In this document: positions 7,271-16,650 of the stretch, one piece after another
Layout: every line of letters begins with the position of its first letter
How positions within the stretch are numbered: the stretch's first letter is position 1
Source: Oscillospiraceae bacterium
GTDB lineage: Bacteria; Bacillota; Clostridia; Oscillospirales; Acutalibacteraceae
NCBI GenBank assembly: GCA_015066405.1
Contig: SVOM01000012.1
Location: forward strand, 1-41,836
Direction: 5' to 3'
DNA: 41,836 bases
The notes under the pieces: generated by a model
Seen by the model: the letters and a program-made list of their open reading frames with translations, nothing else
Told to the model about the DNA's origin: nothing
Databases searched by the model: none
Position numbers and translations under genes: made by a program

Positions 7271-8872
7271 GTCTATATCCAATCCCATATACATTTTTGG
7301 TGGCAACTCAACATTCGTTCTTAACATACCGCAAGGTATATCGGCGCCTACAGTATACCCCGCAAACGATTTACAGTTATATTTACAGCATATCTCTTCC
7401 AAAAATGGCTCTAAACCGCTTTTTGACAGTGCTTCGTTAATTATTACAGTATCGTTTTCAACGGTAAACAGGGCAAAATTTTGAGGATTTTCAAGGCTAT
7501 CGGTTACTGCTATATAGTTTTCTAAAATGTACTCAAGTGCCGTATCACATAAACTAACTGATATTTCGGGTGAAAGCGCATTTCTTACCCTTACGAAATC
7601 TACGACATTATCTATTTTTTGTGTATTTACATTATTTGATTTTGCGGTACCATTTATCTCGTTTTTGTAGAAGTTAGTTACAAATCCTAACTTGCTGTAA
7701 AACTCAAACAATTCGCTACTTGCAGGTTTTAAATAAAGAGCATCATAATTTTTTGCAGCATAATCGATAAGCTCCTTCATATAACCTTTATTGCGGTGCG
7801 CTTTATCGGTGGCAGCGCCGTAAATATATGCCGCCTCAGTTTTTCCAATGGCCGAATCGATAGCAAAAAGCATTGAAACGATTTTTTTATCTTGTAGCTT
7901 TAACAAAGTATTATGCAAAAAGAATTTATTAAAAAGCGACTCGGCAGTTTCTTTTGTTTCCTCAGTAAAGGTAGTTAAATATAAATTAATTGCCTGCTCT
8001 CTTATAAATTTCGGCATTATTATATATTTTTTAAGAATTTTAATGGGTCTATAAGAAAGCTTTGCCTTGCGAAGCCCCGCTAACCCTAAATCGTCTTCCC
8101 TATTTATAAACTCAAAATCGGAAAGGTAAGCGGCAAATTCGCGATTTATGACGGCATACGCACCTTTATATTCGGGCAATGCCTTTTCAAAGTTGACATC
8201 AAAAACTGTATCACTAATCGGTGTGCCAAGGCAAAAAGCAACCGCTTTGCCATCAACCCTTACAATGCCGCCACGGGCACGAAAAGCGGCAAAGTTATTA
8301 ATCAGCATTTCAATACCTTCGCGGTCGGTATTTATCGATGCTTCGTTGGTTTTATTGTTATCGGTTATCCAATTATCAGATATGCTTAAAATTTCGTGTG
8401 AATTTTCGGGAGTTAATTCTTCAAATGTCCAATCATACTGCTTGCTGAATGCCGCAATGTGATTACGCTTTGAATGGTATTTTTTACCGCTAAGAGTCGC
8501 TAACGCTTCAGTAGAATATATATATTCCGCCGATTTTTCCGATTCGAAAACATCATAGTTTTGCCCTAAATCGCCAATAACTGCAATTTGTTCTTCATTT
8601 AGAGAGATTTTGGGGACTATATTATTTTCAAGGCAATAATCAATAACATATTTAACGCTATCAGCCGTAACTGCGCCGAGTAACGCAAAAATCGGGCCGT
8701 TTGCTTCTTCATAGCGCAGGCAAAGCAAATCGCCGAGCATAGAAAACTTAGTGTTAAACATATTAGACCATAACAACAAGTTTGCGGGCGTAAACTCGCA
8801 AGAATAGGTGTTATTTTTTAAAAAATCTCCTATTTTTACAATATTTTCTTTTGTAATTTTCTCAAAAAACAA
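7268..8872 (-). CDS. DUF2156-GNAT fusion protein
   Basis: A 534-residue cytosolic protein with two acyltransferase-type halves. Roughly residues 1-300 match DUF2156, the fold related to the aminoacyl-transferase part of phosphatidylglycerol lysyltransferase; the motif GKKYHSKRNHIAAF is typical. Roughly residues 305-430 form a GNAT domain: AAYIYGAATDKAHRNKGYMKEL is the acetyl-CoA loop region and ELFEFYSKLGFV the closing motif. About 100 uncharacterised residues follow. The start is set at TTG 8872, eight bases after AAGGAAG; the ATG at 8905 lies inside the clpX terminator stem. The acceptor is unknown; no transmembrane flippase part is present. Confidence 0.75.
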   Translation of the reverse strand: MFFEKITKENIVKIGDFLKNNTYSCEFTPANLLLWSNMFNTKFSMLGDLLCLRYEEANGPIFALLGAVTADSVKYVIDYCLENNIVPKISLNEEQIAVIGDLGQNYDVFESEKSAEYIYSTEALATLSGKKYHSKRNHIAAFSKQYDWTFEELTPENSHEILSISDNWITDNNKTNEASINTDREGIEMLINNFAAFRARGGIVRVDGKAVAFCLGTPISDTVFDVNFEKALPEYKGAYAVINREFAAYLSDFEFINREDDLGLAGLRKAKLSYRPIKILKKYIIMPKFIREQAINLYLTTFTEETKETAESLFNKFFLHNTLLKLQDKKIVSMLFAIDSAIGKTEAAYIYGAATDKAHRNKGYMKELIDYAAKNYDALYLKPASSELFEFYSKLGFVTNFYKNEINGTAKSNNVNTQKIDNVVDFVRVRNALSPEISVSLCDTALEYILENYIAVTDSLENPQNFALFTVENDTVIINEALSKSGLEPFLEEICCKYNCKSFAGYTVGADIPCGMLRTNVELPPKMYMGLDID

Positions 8873-8887
8873 AATTTGCACTTCCTT

Positions 8888-8921
8888 TAAAAAAGAAAAC
8901 GGCAACCAGTGGTTGCCGTTA
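8888..8921 (-). terminator. Intrinsic terminator of the tig-clpP-clpX operon
   Basis: AACGGCAACCA pairs with its complement across 8899-8921, followed on the minus strand by TTTTCTTTTTT. It directly follows the clpX stop and overlaps the region before the next gene's ribosome binding site. Confidence 0.88.
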
Positions 8922-8923
8922 AA

Positions 8924-10183
8924 TTATACTGCCTTACCTTTTCGGCGTTCTATAACCGGTTTTCCGCCGTTAACGGCTTCTTTAGTAATAACAATTTTTG
9001 TGATAGTGCTGTCTGACGGAGCTTCAAACATAATATCTTTAAGCGTGTCCTCAATAATGGAACGAAGACCTCTGGCACCGGTTTTTCTCTCGATTGCCTT
9101 ATCGGCAACAGCATCAAGCGCCGCATCATCAAACTCAAGGGTAATGCCATCCATATTGAAAAGCACTTGATATTGCTTGATAATCGAGTTTTTAGGTTCG
9201 GTCATTATGCTGATAAGCGTATCTCGGTCAAGACCTTTGAGTGCGGTTATAACGGGCAAACGACCAACAAGCTCGGGTATTAAACCAAATTTTACCAGGT
9301 CTTGTGGGGTAACCGCAGTGTTTTCGGTTTCCAAAACTATATCATTTTTAGATTTAACCTGTGCACCAAAGCCGAGACTACTGCCGCCCACTCTTTTTTC
9401 GATAACCTTATCAAGACCATCAAAAGCACCGGCACAAATAAACAAGATATTTGTTGTGTCAATAGTTATAAACTCTTGCTGTGGATGTTTTCGGCCACCT
9501 TGTGGCGGAACATTTGCAACAGTGCCTTCAAGAATTTTAAGCAATGCTTGCTGAACACCTTCGCCGCTAACATCTCTTGTTATTGATGTGTTTTCCGACT
9601 TGCGCGCAATTTTATCTATTTCATCAACATAAATAATACCGCGCTCGGCCTTTTCGATATCAAAATCAGCCGCTTGGATAAGTCGCAACAAAATATTTTC
9701 AACATCCTCGCCGACATAGCCTGCCTCGGTTAATGTTGTAGCATCGGTAATTGCTATCGGAACATCAATAATTTTAGCCAAGGTTTGTGCTAAAAGTGTT
9801 TTACCAACACCCGTGGGGCCTAATAAAACAACGTTGCTTTTATTAAGTTCAACATCATTATCGACATTTTTAAAAATACGCTTGTAGTGATTATAAACCG
9901 CTACTGAAAGGGTTTTCTTGGCGTCATCCTGACCAATTACATACTCATCCAGTTTTGCTTTAATTTCAGCAGGGGTTGGCAATACAAACTCTTTTTCCTT
10001 TTTGCGTTTTGATGCGCGTTTGCCGCCCGAATATGCTTCATCCCCCATAAGCAAGGAATTGCAAAATGATATGCAACTATCGCAAATATATACGCCCGGA
10101 CCCTCTATAAGACGAACTGCTTCGTCCTGCGTTTTACCGCAGAACGAGCAGCACACTGTGTTTTTATTATCTTTGTTAGGCAT
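8924..10183 (-). CDS. clpX: ATP-dependent Clp protease ATP-binding subunit ClpX
   Basis: A 419-residue AAA+ unfoldase that recognises, unfolds and feeds substrates to ClpP. The N-terminal zinc-binding domain has Cys12, Cys15, Cys34 and Cys37. Walker A is GPTGVGKT (122-129), Walker B is IIYVDEID (183-190), and [11 protein letters not shown] is the sensor-2 region. Length equals the family norm. AGGAG overlaps the clpP stop, eight bases upstream of the ATG, so clpP and clpX are cotranscribed and close-coupled. It is the last gene of the tig-clpP-clpX operon. Confidence 0.97.
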   Translation of the reverse strand: MPNKDNKNTVCCSFCGKTQDEAVRLIEGPGVYICDSCISFCNSLLMGDEAYSGGKRASKRKKEKEFVLPTPAEIKAKLDEYVIGQDDAKKTLSVAVYNHYKRIFKNVDNDVELNKSNVVLLGPTGVGKTLLAQTLAKIIDVPIAITDATTLTEAGYVGEDVENILLRLIQAADFDIEKAERGIIYVDEIDKIARKSENTSITRDVSGEGVQQALLKILEGTVANVPPQGGRKHPQQEFITIDTTNILFICAGAFDGLDKVIEKRVGGSSLGFGAQVKSKNDIVLETENTAVTPQDLVKFGLIPELVGRLPVITALKGLDRDTLISIMTEPKNSIIKQYQVLFNMDGITLEFDDAALDAVADKAIERKTGARGLRSIIEDTLKDIMFEAPSDSTITKIVITKEAVNGGKPVIERRKGKAV

Positions 10184-10191
10184 AAATACTC

Positions 10192-10779
10192 CTATCTTTT
10201 GGTTATAACCTTATCAACCAAGCCATATTCGGCGGCTTCAACAGCCGACATAAAGTTATCGCGCTCGGTATCTCTTTCGATTTCTTGGAGTGTACGGCCT
10301 GTAACCTCAGATAAAATTTTATTAAGCTTTTCGCGTGTTTTTTCAATATGGCGAGCGTGAATTAAAACATCAGTTGCCTGACCTTGTGCGCCGCCTAAGG
10401 GCTGGTGAATCATAATTTCACTATTGGGCAAAGCAAATCTCTTACCCTTAGTGCCCGATGCCAAAAGGAATGCACCCATACTTGCAGCCATACCCATACA
10501 AATTGTACTAACATCGCACTTAATATACTGCATGGTATCGTAAATAGCGAGACCTGCAGATACAGACCCACCGGGACTGTTAATATAAAAGTTAATATCT
10601 TTATCGGGGTCCTGCGCTTCAAGATAGAGCATTTGCGCGATAACCAAGCTTGCGGTAGTATCGTTAACCTGATCGCAAAGCATTACAATTCGGTCATTAA
10701 GCAAACGGGAAAAAATATCATAAGAACGCTCTCCCCTGCTGGTTTGTTCAACAACATAAGGAATAAAACTCATATCCAT
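10192..10779 (-). CDS. clpP: ATP-dependent Clp protease proteolytic subunit
   Basis: A 195-residue serine protease that forms the two-ring, fourteen-subunit chamber partnered by ClpX. The catalytic triad is Ser100 (GMAASMG), His125 (MIHQPLGG) and Asp174 (ERDNFMS). NSPGGSV is the oxyanion region. The start is placed at ATG 10779 because GGAGGTG lies six bases upstream; the longer frame to 10812 would run through that site. [14 protein letters not shown] near the N-terminus matches the loops that contact ClpX. Confidence 0.97.
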   Translation of the reverse strand: MDMSFIPYVVEQTSRGERSYDIFSRLLNDRIVMLCDQVNDTTASLVIAQMLYLEAQDPDKDINFYINSPGGSVSAGLAIYDTMQYIKCDVSTICMGMAASMGAFLLASGTKGKRFALPNSEIMIHQPLGGAQGQATDVLIHARHIEKTREKLNKILSEVTGRTLQEIERDTERDNFMSAVEAAEYGLVDKVITKR

Positions 10780-10832
10780 AATAGACACCTCCGTAAAAAA
10801 CATTATTAACAAATATTAAAAATTATAATCAA

Positions 10833-12230
10833 TTATTCCGCTTTTTCTTCTTCCTTTTTGGTGGTTTTTTTAGCGGTTGATTTTTTAGCTGCGGGCTTTT
10901 CTTCGCCGTCAGCTTTTTTGGTTGTAGTTTTCTTAGCGGCAGTCTTTTTAGCCTCGGTAATAACAGCCTCTGCCTTTACTAAGTCAATTGCCTTGTTAAC
11001 TGCTAAGTCTTTTGCAATTTCTTCTGTAGGAATAGCATTCTTAACCTGTTCTACGGTTACGCCGTAGTCATTTGCCATTTTTTCAATTTGAGCGTTGATT
11101 TCTTCCTCTGTAGGAACAATGTTTTCAAGCTCAACGATTTTTTCAAGTGCTAAGCGCATCTTAACCTGCTTTTCAGCCTGCGGACGGAAGGTCTTTTCAA
11201 ACTCTGCCATATCAGAACCTGTGTACTTAATATAGGTTTCAAGGTTCATACCCTGCATCTGTAAACGGTATGCAAAATCCTGTACCATCTGCTTAACGCG
11301 GTTAGTAATCATAGCCTCGGGGATTTCAGCAGTCATACCCTCAACGATTTTATCAACGATAGCATTTTCAACCTGCTCTTCAGCGGCTTTCTTTTTGCGC
11401 TCTAATGCTTTTGCCTTAAGGTCTTTCTTTAGCTCGTCCACTGTATCAAACTCGCTAACATCCTTAGCAAACTCATCATCTATAACCGGAACCTCACGCT
11501 TTTTAATTTCGTGGAGTTTAACCTTAAATACAGCGGGCTTACCGGCGAGTTCTTCTGCCTGATACTCTTCGGGGAAGGTAACATTTACATCAAACTCTTC
11601 GCCAATATTGTGGCCAGCAACCTGCTCTTCAAAGCCGGGGATAAACTGACCGGAGCCGAGACCAAGGGAGAATGCTTCGCCCTTACCGCCATCAAATGCT
11701 ACGCCATCAACAAATCCCTCGAAATCGATAACTGCGGTGTCGCCCATTTCGGCTGCACGGTCATCGACACTAACCATTCTTGCATTTCTTTCAGCCAAGC
11801 GGCTAAGCTCTTCCTCTACCTCTTTAGCGGTAACTGACACTGCATTTTTCTCAACTACGATACCTTTGTATTCAGCTACGGTAACCTCGGGATATACAGT
11901 GATTTTTACCTTGAACTCTACACCCTCTTTGCCGATGGAAACCAAATCAAAATCGATTTTATCATCAACAAATTTAAGGTCAGCCTCCTTTATAGCACCT
12001 TCAACTGCTTCGGGATAAAGGATGTCCAAAGCATCCTCATAGAAAACGCTCTCGCCGTACATTTTTTCGATAATGTTTTTGGGCGCTTTACCTTTTCTAA
12101 AGCCGGGAACATTTATGTTTTTAACAGTTTTGCGGTATGCCTTCATAACTGCCTCGGCAAATTTCTCCTTGTCAATAGTAATTTCCAGTTCATACCTATT
12201 GGTATCAACCTTTTTTGATGATTTTAACAT
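10833..12230 (-). CDS. tig: Trigger factor with Lys/Ala/Thr-rich tail
   Basis: A 465-residue ribosome-associated chaperone and prolyl isomerase. The N-terminal ribosome-docking signature is GFRKGKAPKNIIEKMYGE (about residues 43-60). An FKBP-like domain covers about 150-240 (GDTAVIDFEGFVDGVAFDGG), followed by the helical chaperone arms. The last 38 residues (428-465) form a low-complexity tail of KK, AA and TT doublets with EEE, absent from typical trigger factors of about 430 residues. GGAGGTATAATATT precedes the ATG. It heads the tig-clpP-clpX operon, a conserved Firmicute order. Confidence 0.95.
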   Translation of the reverse strand: MLKSSKKVDTNRYELEITIDKEKFAEAVMKAYRKTVKNINVPGFRKGKAPKNIIEKMYGESVFYEDALDILYPEAVEGAIKEADLKFVDDKIDFDLVSIGKEGVEFKVKITVYPEVTVAEYKGIVVEKNAVSVTAKEVEEELSRLAERNARMVSVDDRAAEMGDTAVIDFEGFVDGVAFDGGKGEAFSLGLGSGQFIPGFEEQVAGHNIGEEFDVNVTFPEEYQAEELAGKPAVFKVKLHEIKKREVPVIDDEFAKDVSEFDTVDELKKDLKAKALERKKKAAEEQVENAIVDKIVEGMTAEIPEAMITNRVKQMVQDFAYRLQMQGMNLETYIKYTGSDMAEFEKTFRPQAEKQVKMRLALEKIVELENIVPTEEEINAQIEKMANDYGVTVEQVKNAIPTEEIAKDLAVNKAIDLVKAEAVITEAKKTAAKKTTTKKADGEEKPAAKKSTAKKTTKKEEEKAE

Positions 12231-12263
12231 AATATTATACCTCCGTACAATTTATCTCATAAT

Positions 12264-12292
12264 AATATAACACAGTTGTGTAAATATTTCCA
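12264..12292 (-). promoter_or_regulatory. Candidate promoter of the tig operon
   Basis: On the minus strand, TGGAAA (12292-12287) and TATATT (12269-12264) with a 17-base spacer, about 33 bases upstream of the tig start. The -35 match is only four of six. Confidence 0.5.
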
Positions 12293-12332
12293 CATTTATT
12301 TTTAAAAAAATAAAAAATAATTAAAATAGTCC

Positions 12333-13016
12333 TTATTTTGTTACAATAACGGGTGTAAAATTGTTACAATCGCACGAAACAAGCTTAAATTCGATACCAT
12401 CATAGCTTTTTACGGCATTATTAAAACCCGCTCCGTGAATATGCCCGTGGTACACCTTTTTGACATTGTATTTTTTTAATACATCAATTATTTCTTGGCA
12501 TACAAACTCGGAATAAACGGGCGGATAATGTAAAAATACTGCCAAAGGATGTCCAAGTTTTAGCGCAGCGTTTATTGATGTTTCAAGACGGCCCACTTCT
12601 CTAAGCAACACCTTTTGGTCGCTTTCCTTGCAGTCATAAAACCAACCGCGAGTGCCGCACACTGCAAAGCCCTCGACAAGATATGCATCGTTAAAAAGAA
12701 TTTTAACCGTATCAATTTTATTTCTTTCTAAAAATTCTTGTGTTTTCTTTTTGGTTTGCCACCATAAATCATGGTTGCCTTTTAAAATAATTTTTTTGCC
12801 GTTTAGTGAATTTAAAAACTGAAAATCTTTTAGTGTGTCTTCAAGCTTTAAGCCCCAGGAAAAATCTCCCGGTAACACAACAGTATCTTCATTTGTTACC
12901 AAATGATTCCAGTTGGCTTTTATTCTATCGGTATGATTTTCCCAACCCTTAAAAACATCCATTGGTTTATCACACTGAAAAGAAAGATGCAAATCTGAAA
13001 TAGTATACAGAGCCAA
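12333..13016 (-). CDS. Calcineurin-like metallophosphoesterase
   Basis: A 227-residue dinuclear-metal phosphoesterase. All metal-binding motifs are present: SDLHL at the N-terminus, LPGDFSWG, LKGNHDLWW, FLHYPP and YHGHIHG. It resembles the bacterial YkuE/YfcE-like group and is cytosolic, with no signal peptide. The substrate cannot be read from sequence. The start is set at TTG 13016, eight bases after AGGCGG; the GTG at 13025 overlaps that site. The gene stands alone, divergent from the DUF1540 gene. Confidence 0.85.
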   Translation of the reverse strand: MALYTISDLHLSFQCDKPMDVFKGWENHTDRIKANWNHLVTNEDTVVLPGDFSWGLKLEDTLKDFQFLNSLNGKKIILKGNHDLWWQTKKKTQEFLERNKIDTVKILFNDAYLVEGFAVCGTRGWFYDCKESDQKVLLREVGRLETSINAALKLGHPLAVFLHYPPVYSEFVCQEIIDVLKKYNVKKVYHGHIHGAGFNNAVKSYDGIEFKLVSCDCNNFTPVIVTK

Positions 13017-13041
13017 AAAAATCACCGCCTTTTTAGAATAT

Positions 13042-13080
13042 TACTTTAGTTTTGGGAATACTAAAGTAGACCGAAAGGTC
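13042..13080 (+). promoter_or_regulatory. Two stem-loops in the DUF1540 leader
   Basis: A 9-bp stem (13042-13050 with 13060-13068) is followed at once by GACC-GAAA-GGTC (13069-13080), a GNRA tetraloop hairpin on the plus strand. The ribosome binding site AAGGAG begins eleven bases later. No known riboswitch is recognised. Confidence 0.5.
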
Positions 13081-13103
13081 AAAAAATTTTAAGGAGAAAG
13101 ATT

Positions 13104-13271
13104 ATGTCTGAAAACAAAATTAACGGTATAGTTTGCAATGTTGAAAACTGCAAATATCACGCCAAGGATGACACCTGTTTTGCCGGAACCATTAAGGTTT
13201 CCTGCTACGATAACAACAACTGCAAATGCGATGATGTTCACTATTGCAGAACCTATACCGAAAAAGACTAA
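13104..13271 (+). CDS. DUF1540 cysteine-rich small protein
   Basis: A 55-residue protein beginning MSENKINGIVCNVENCKYHA. The spacing of its Cys and His residues (C11, C16, H19, C25, C34, C40, C42, C48) and the central CFAGTIKV match DUF1540, a small putative metal-binding family common in spore-forming Clostridia. The function is unknown; a link to sporulation is suspected from its distribution. AAGGAG is eight bases before the ATG. It is a single-gene unit with its own leader hairpins and a terminator. Confidence 0.85.
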   Translation: MSENKINGIVCNVENCKYHAKDDTCFAGTIKVSCYDNNNCKCDDVHYCRTYTEKD

Positions 13272-13280
13272 TCGTAAAAA

Positions 13281-13311
13281 AATGCCCTGCCAACGCAGGG
13301 TATTTTTTTAG
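13281..13311. terminator. Bidirectional terminator after DUF1540
   Basis: A stem at 13281-13290 and 13295-13304 with a 4-base loop, flanked by A7 and T7 runs. It serves the DUF1540 gene (+) and probably thrC (-). Confidence 0.9.
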
Positions 13312-13321
13312 GAACATACTC

Positions 13322-14806
13322 TTAAATTCCGAGCGTTTTTAATACAAATGCTGTCATATCCTGCTTCTCTACAAGATTTTTAAATCTTGGAACTGCATTT
13401 TCAAGTGCAGCCAAGGGTGCGGGAATTTCGGTTGCAGTTTTAAGGGATAACTTTTTAACCGTTTCAAACTCACTGCCTGCCAAATCCTCTCCCAATGCTT
13501 CAAGCACGCTTGCAGCAAATTTATATGGTGAAGCAGTTGAAGCCACAACGGTTGTGCGAGTATCTCCGGTACTTTCGACATACTTATCGTACACATTAAG
13601 CGCAACGGCAGTATGAGTATCACTGAGATAACCCTGATTTGCAAAATATTTGCCGATAGTTTCCTTTGTGGCGGAATCATCACAGCATCCGCCAAAGAAA
13701 AGACCTACAAACTTTTCGTGAATTTCATCATTAACTTTATACTTACCGTTTTTAGATAACTCGGACTGCAGATTTGCAACTAATTTATCATCTCTTCCGC
13801 AAAGTTCAAACAGCATCCTCTCAAGATTGCTTGAAATTAGTATATCCATCGAGGGAGAAATAGTTGTAAAGAATTTACGATTTCTATCATAAACACCTGT
13901 ATTGATAAAATCGGTTAAAACGTTATTTGCGTTGGATGCGCAAATAAGTTTATTTACGGGAACACCCATCATTTTAGCATAATAGGCCGCCAAAATATTG
14001 CCGAAATTACCTGTTGGAACAACAACATTAAAACCATTCGATAAATCTTCTCCGTTCGCCAACAAATCGCAGTATGCCGATACATAATAAACAATTTGCG
14101 GAACAAGACGTCCCCAGTTAATTGAGTTGGCAGAAGAAAACTGCATATTATTATTTTCAAGAATTTTGGCGGTGTCATTGTTTGTGAAAATGTTTTTTAC
14201 ACCTGTTTGTGCATCATCAAAATTACCGTTTATAGCGCAAACACAAACATTTTCGCCCTTTTGGGTATCCATTTGTAATTTTTGCATAGCGCTTACGCCA
14301 TCACTCGGATAGAAAACTATAATTTTGGTGTTTTCAACATCGCAAAAGCCCTCAAGTGCGGCCTTGCCTGTATCTCCGCTTGTGGCTACAAGAATAACTA
14401 TTTCCTTACCACCGCTTACCTTTTTAGCGGATGTAGTAAGCAAATAAGGCAACAACTGTAACGCAAGGTCCTTAAATGCACAAGTGGGACCGTGCCAGAG
14501 TTCAAGAATATTTACTCCGTTTTTAGTTTTAACTATAGGTGCCGGTATTTCATTATCAAAACTACCCGTATAAGCACCCCTTACACATGCATAAATTTCT
14601 TCTTCAGTAAAATCAGTAAGATATTTTTTAAGAACAAACGCGGCTCTTTCAATATAGTCCACATTTTTTAAATAATCAAAATCAGCGGTACTTAGTGTCG
14701 GGATTTCTTCAGGGACAAACAAACCGCCATCCTTAGAAATACCCTGCGAAATTGCTTGTGCAGAGCTGACACGAATATCTTTATTTCTTGTGCTAATATA
14801 TTTCAT
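13322..14806 (-). CDS. thrC: Threonine synthase
   Basis: A 494-residue PLP enzyme that converts O-phosphohomoserine to threonine. The PLP lysine is Lys112 in the motif HGPTCAFKDLALQLLP, the N-terminal STRN and DGGLFVP are typical of the long (fungal/enterobacterial type) class, and TGDTGKAALEGF with NFGNILAAYYAK form the phosphate-binding parts. The start is ATG 14806, six bases after GGAGGG. It lies 20 bases after yraN, so it is probably the last gene of the lepB-ylqF-rnhB-yraN-thrC run. Confidence 0.95.
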   Translation of the reverse strand: MKYISTRNKDIRVSSAQAISQGISKDGGLFVPEEIPTLSTADFDYLKNVDYIERAAFVLKKYLTDFTEEEIYACVRGAYTGSFDNEIPAPIVKTKNGVNILELWHGPTCAFKDLALQLLPYLLTTSAKKVSGGKEIVILVATSGDTGKAALEGFCDVENTKIIVFYPSDGVSAMQKLQMDTQKGENVCVCAINGNFDDAQTGVKNIFTNNDTAKILENNNMQFSSANSINWGRLVPQIVYYVSAYCDLLANGEDLSNGFNVVVPTGNFGNILAAYYAKMMGVPVNKLICASNANNVLTDFINTGVYDRNRKFFTTISPSMDILISSNLERMLFELCGRDDKLVANLQSELSKNGKYKVNDEIHEKFVGLFFGGCCDDSATKETIGKYFANQGYLSDTHTAVALNVYDKYVESTGDTRTTVVASTASPYKFAASVLEALGEDLAGSEFETVKKLSLKTATEIPAPLAALENAVPRFKNLVEKQDMTAFVLKTLGI

Positions 14807-14826
14807 AAAATTCCCTCCGGAATAAA

Positions 14827-15198
14827 TCAAAATGCGTTTTTAATGTAATTTAAGCTGTATGACACCTTGCCGTTTGGGTTGGTATCATAAGTAACCTCCG
14901 CTACATCGAAGCGGACTGTTAGTTCATCATCTAAATGTGCTTTGGAAAGATAGTCCTTTGCGGTTAGCAAAATTCTTTGCTGCTTATAGCTATCTACCGC
15001 CTCTGCAGCTGAAACAAGTGAGCCCTTTTTGCGAAGCTTTACCTCTACAAAAAGAATATACTTTCTGGTTTCGGCCACAATATCGATTTCTCCATAGCGC
15101 GAGCGGTAATTCATTTTTGAGATTATTGCTCCGTTTTTGCGAAGCACCGCCGCTGTCATCAATTCGGCATTTTTGCCGATTACGGATGTGTATCTCAT
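14827..15198 (-). CDS. YraN/UPF0102 family endonuclease-like protein
   Basis: A 123-residue protein with the restriction-endonuclease-like core of the UPF0102 (YraN) family: NYRSRYGEIDIVAE followed by ILFVEVKLRKKG gives the D-ExK metal site. Its biochemical role is not settled; a Holliday-junction-resolvase-like fold has been proposed. It overlaps rnhB by four bases and sits in the conserved rnhB-yraN order of Firmicutes. Confidence 0.88.
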   Translation of the reverse strand: MRYTSVIGKNAELMTAAVLRKNGAIISKMNYRSRYGEIDIVAETRKYILFVEVKLRKKGSLVSAAEAVDSYKQQRILLTAKDYLSKAHLDDELTVRFDVAEVTYDTNPNGKVSYSLNYIKNAF

Positions 15199-15794
15199 AT
15201 AACACCCTTTAAAAATGATTTTCTATGTATCTCGCAAATGCCATTTTTGGCTATCGCCTCATAATGCGCTTTTGTGCCGTAGCCCTTGTGTTGTTTAAAC
15301 AAATACTCGGGATACTTTGCATCATATTCGAGCATTAGGCGGTCTCGAGTTACTTTAGCTAGCACCGATGCCGCCGCAACCGACATTGATTTCATATCGC
15401 CTTTAACAAGGTACATAGCGTCAACCGATATATCAGTCGGTATTCTGTTACCATCAATTATAGCAAAATCACACGGCACCTGTAAAGAATTAATTGCGCG
15501 GTTCATAGCAATATATGTGGCATTTAATATGTTATACTCTTCAATTTCTTCCACCGAGCCGAATGCAATAGAATAAGCAACTGCCCTTTCCTTAATAACA
15601 TCAAATAGTTGCTCGCGTTTTTTCTCGGTTAATTTTTTTGAATCATTTAACCCTTCTATTACAGTATCGGGCTTTAAAATTACGGCAGCTGCGCAAACGG
15701 GGCCTGCTAAAGGACCGCGACCTGCCTCATCAACACCGCAAACAAGCTTAAAGCCATTATTTATTGCTTCTTTTTCATAAGTATAATCAGGCAT
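15195..15794 (-). CDS. rnhB: Ribonuclease HII
   Basis: A 199-residue enzyme that nicks RNA in RNA-DNA hybrids and removes misincorporated ribonucleotides. The acidic catalytic residues are Asp22 and Glu23 (GVDEAGRGPLAGPV), Asp114 (AIIDGNR) and Asp133 (KGDMKSMSVAAASVLAK). DSKKLTEKKRE is also diagnostic. Length is normal for the compact form. It overlaps ylqF by eight bases and yraN by four. Confidence 0.96.
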   Translation of the reverse strand: MPDYTYEKEAINNGFKLVCGVDEAGRGPLAGPVCAAAVILKPDTVIEGLNDSKKLTEKKREQLFDVIKERAVAYSIAFGSVEEIEEYNILNATYIAMNRAINSLQVPCDFAIIDGNRIPTDISVDAMYLVKGDMKSMSVAAASVLAKVTRDRLMLEYDAKYPEYLFKQHKGYGTKAHYEAIAKNGICEIHRKSFLKGVI

Positions 15795-16650
15795 TTTTTA
15801 CCCTCTCTAACGAAATTTTACCTATTTTGCAGTTGCGGAACTCTTCAAGCAACATAGTAGATGCACGTAAAGTATCGGTCTCGCCTCCGCGTATTACCAT
15901 ACCACGCCGTTTGCCGATTTGCTCTAAAAGCTCATACGGCTCACACTCAAAATCAAGAGCGCCGTAACGAGAAATCAGTAACTCTCTATAATCTAACGAT
16001 AAAATTTCTAAAAGGCGAACGGCCAGCAGCTCTATATCAACAACGCCATCCTTTACAGCGCCTGTAAAGGCCAAATGTTCACCAACTGTTGTATCATCAA
16101 ATTTCGGCCACAAAACACCGGGGGTATCAAGCAGTTCTAACTCCTTATCAATGGTAAACCATTGGTTACCGCGCGTAACACCGGGTCGATTTTCAACCTT
16201 AGCTTTATTGCCACCCGAAATCCTATTTATAAAAGAAGATTTACCGACATTGGGAATACCAACAACCATAATTCTAAGCGGTTTGCCCGCCATACCCTTA
16301 GCCTTGTAGGACTCTAACTTATCCTTTAATCTCTCTTTAACTACCGTTTTAAAGCTATTCAAGCCCTTTCCTGTTTTACAGTCAAGCTCAATAGCGGTAA
16401 TACCTTGATTTTTAAAATAAGTTATCCACTCGGCAGTAACAGTAGCATCCGCAATATCACACTTATTAAGCAAGATAACCCTTGGCTTGTCCCCTACTAT
16501 TTCTAAAATATCGGGGTTTCGGCTACTCAAGGGGATGCGCGCATCGATAACCTCGGCAACGCCATCAATAAGCGGCAAAATTTCGGCAATTTTGCGCTTT
16601 GTTTTGGTCATATGTCCCGGAAACCACTGAATATTTTGAGTGTTATCCAT
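15787..16650 (-). CDS. rbgA: Ribosome biogenesis GTPase RbgA/YlqF
   Basis: A 287-residue circularly permuted GTPase needed for late 50S assembly. The order G4-G1-G3 shows the permutation: NKCD at 62-65, GIPNVGKSS at 131-139 and DTPGV at 175-179. The N-terminal IQWFPGHMTKTKR is the family signature; the C-terminal part holds the RNA-binding helices. It starts on the ATG overlapping the lepB stop (TAATG), so the two are translationally coupled. Confidence 0.95.
   Translation of the reverse strand: MDNTQNIQWFPGHMTKTKRKIAEILPLIDGVAEVIDARIPLSSRNPDILEIVGDKPRVILLNKCDIADATVTAEWITYFKNQGITAIELDCKTGKGLNSFKTVVKERLKDKLESYKAKGMAGKPLRIMVVGIPNVGKSSFINRISGGNKAKVENRPGVTRGNQWFTIDKELELLDTPGVLWPKFDDTTVGEHLAFTGAVKDGVVDIELLAVRLLEILSLDYRELLISRYGALDFECEPYELLEQIGKRRGMVIRGGETDTLRASTMLLEEFRNCKIGKISLERVKNA

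Noticed and set aside
8873..8905. ATG 8905 as start of the DUF2156-GNAT gene
   Set aside because: It lies within the clpX terminator hairpin, and a ribosome site is placed for TTG 8872 instead.
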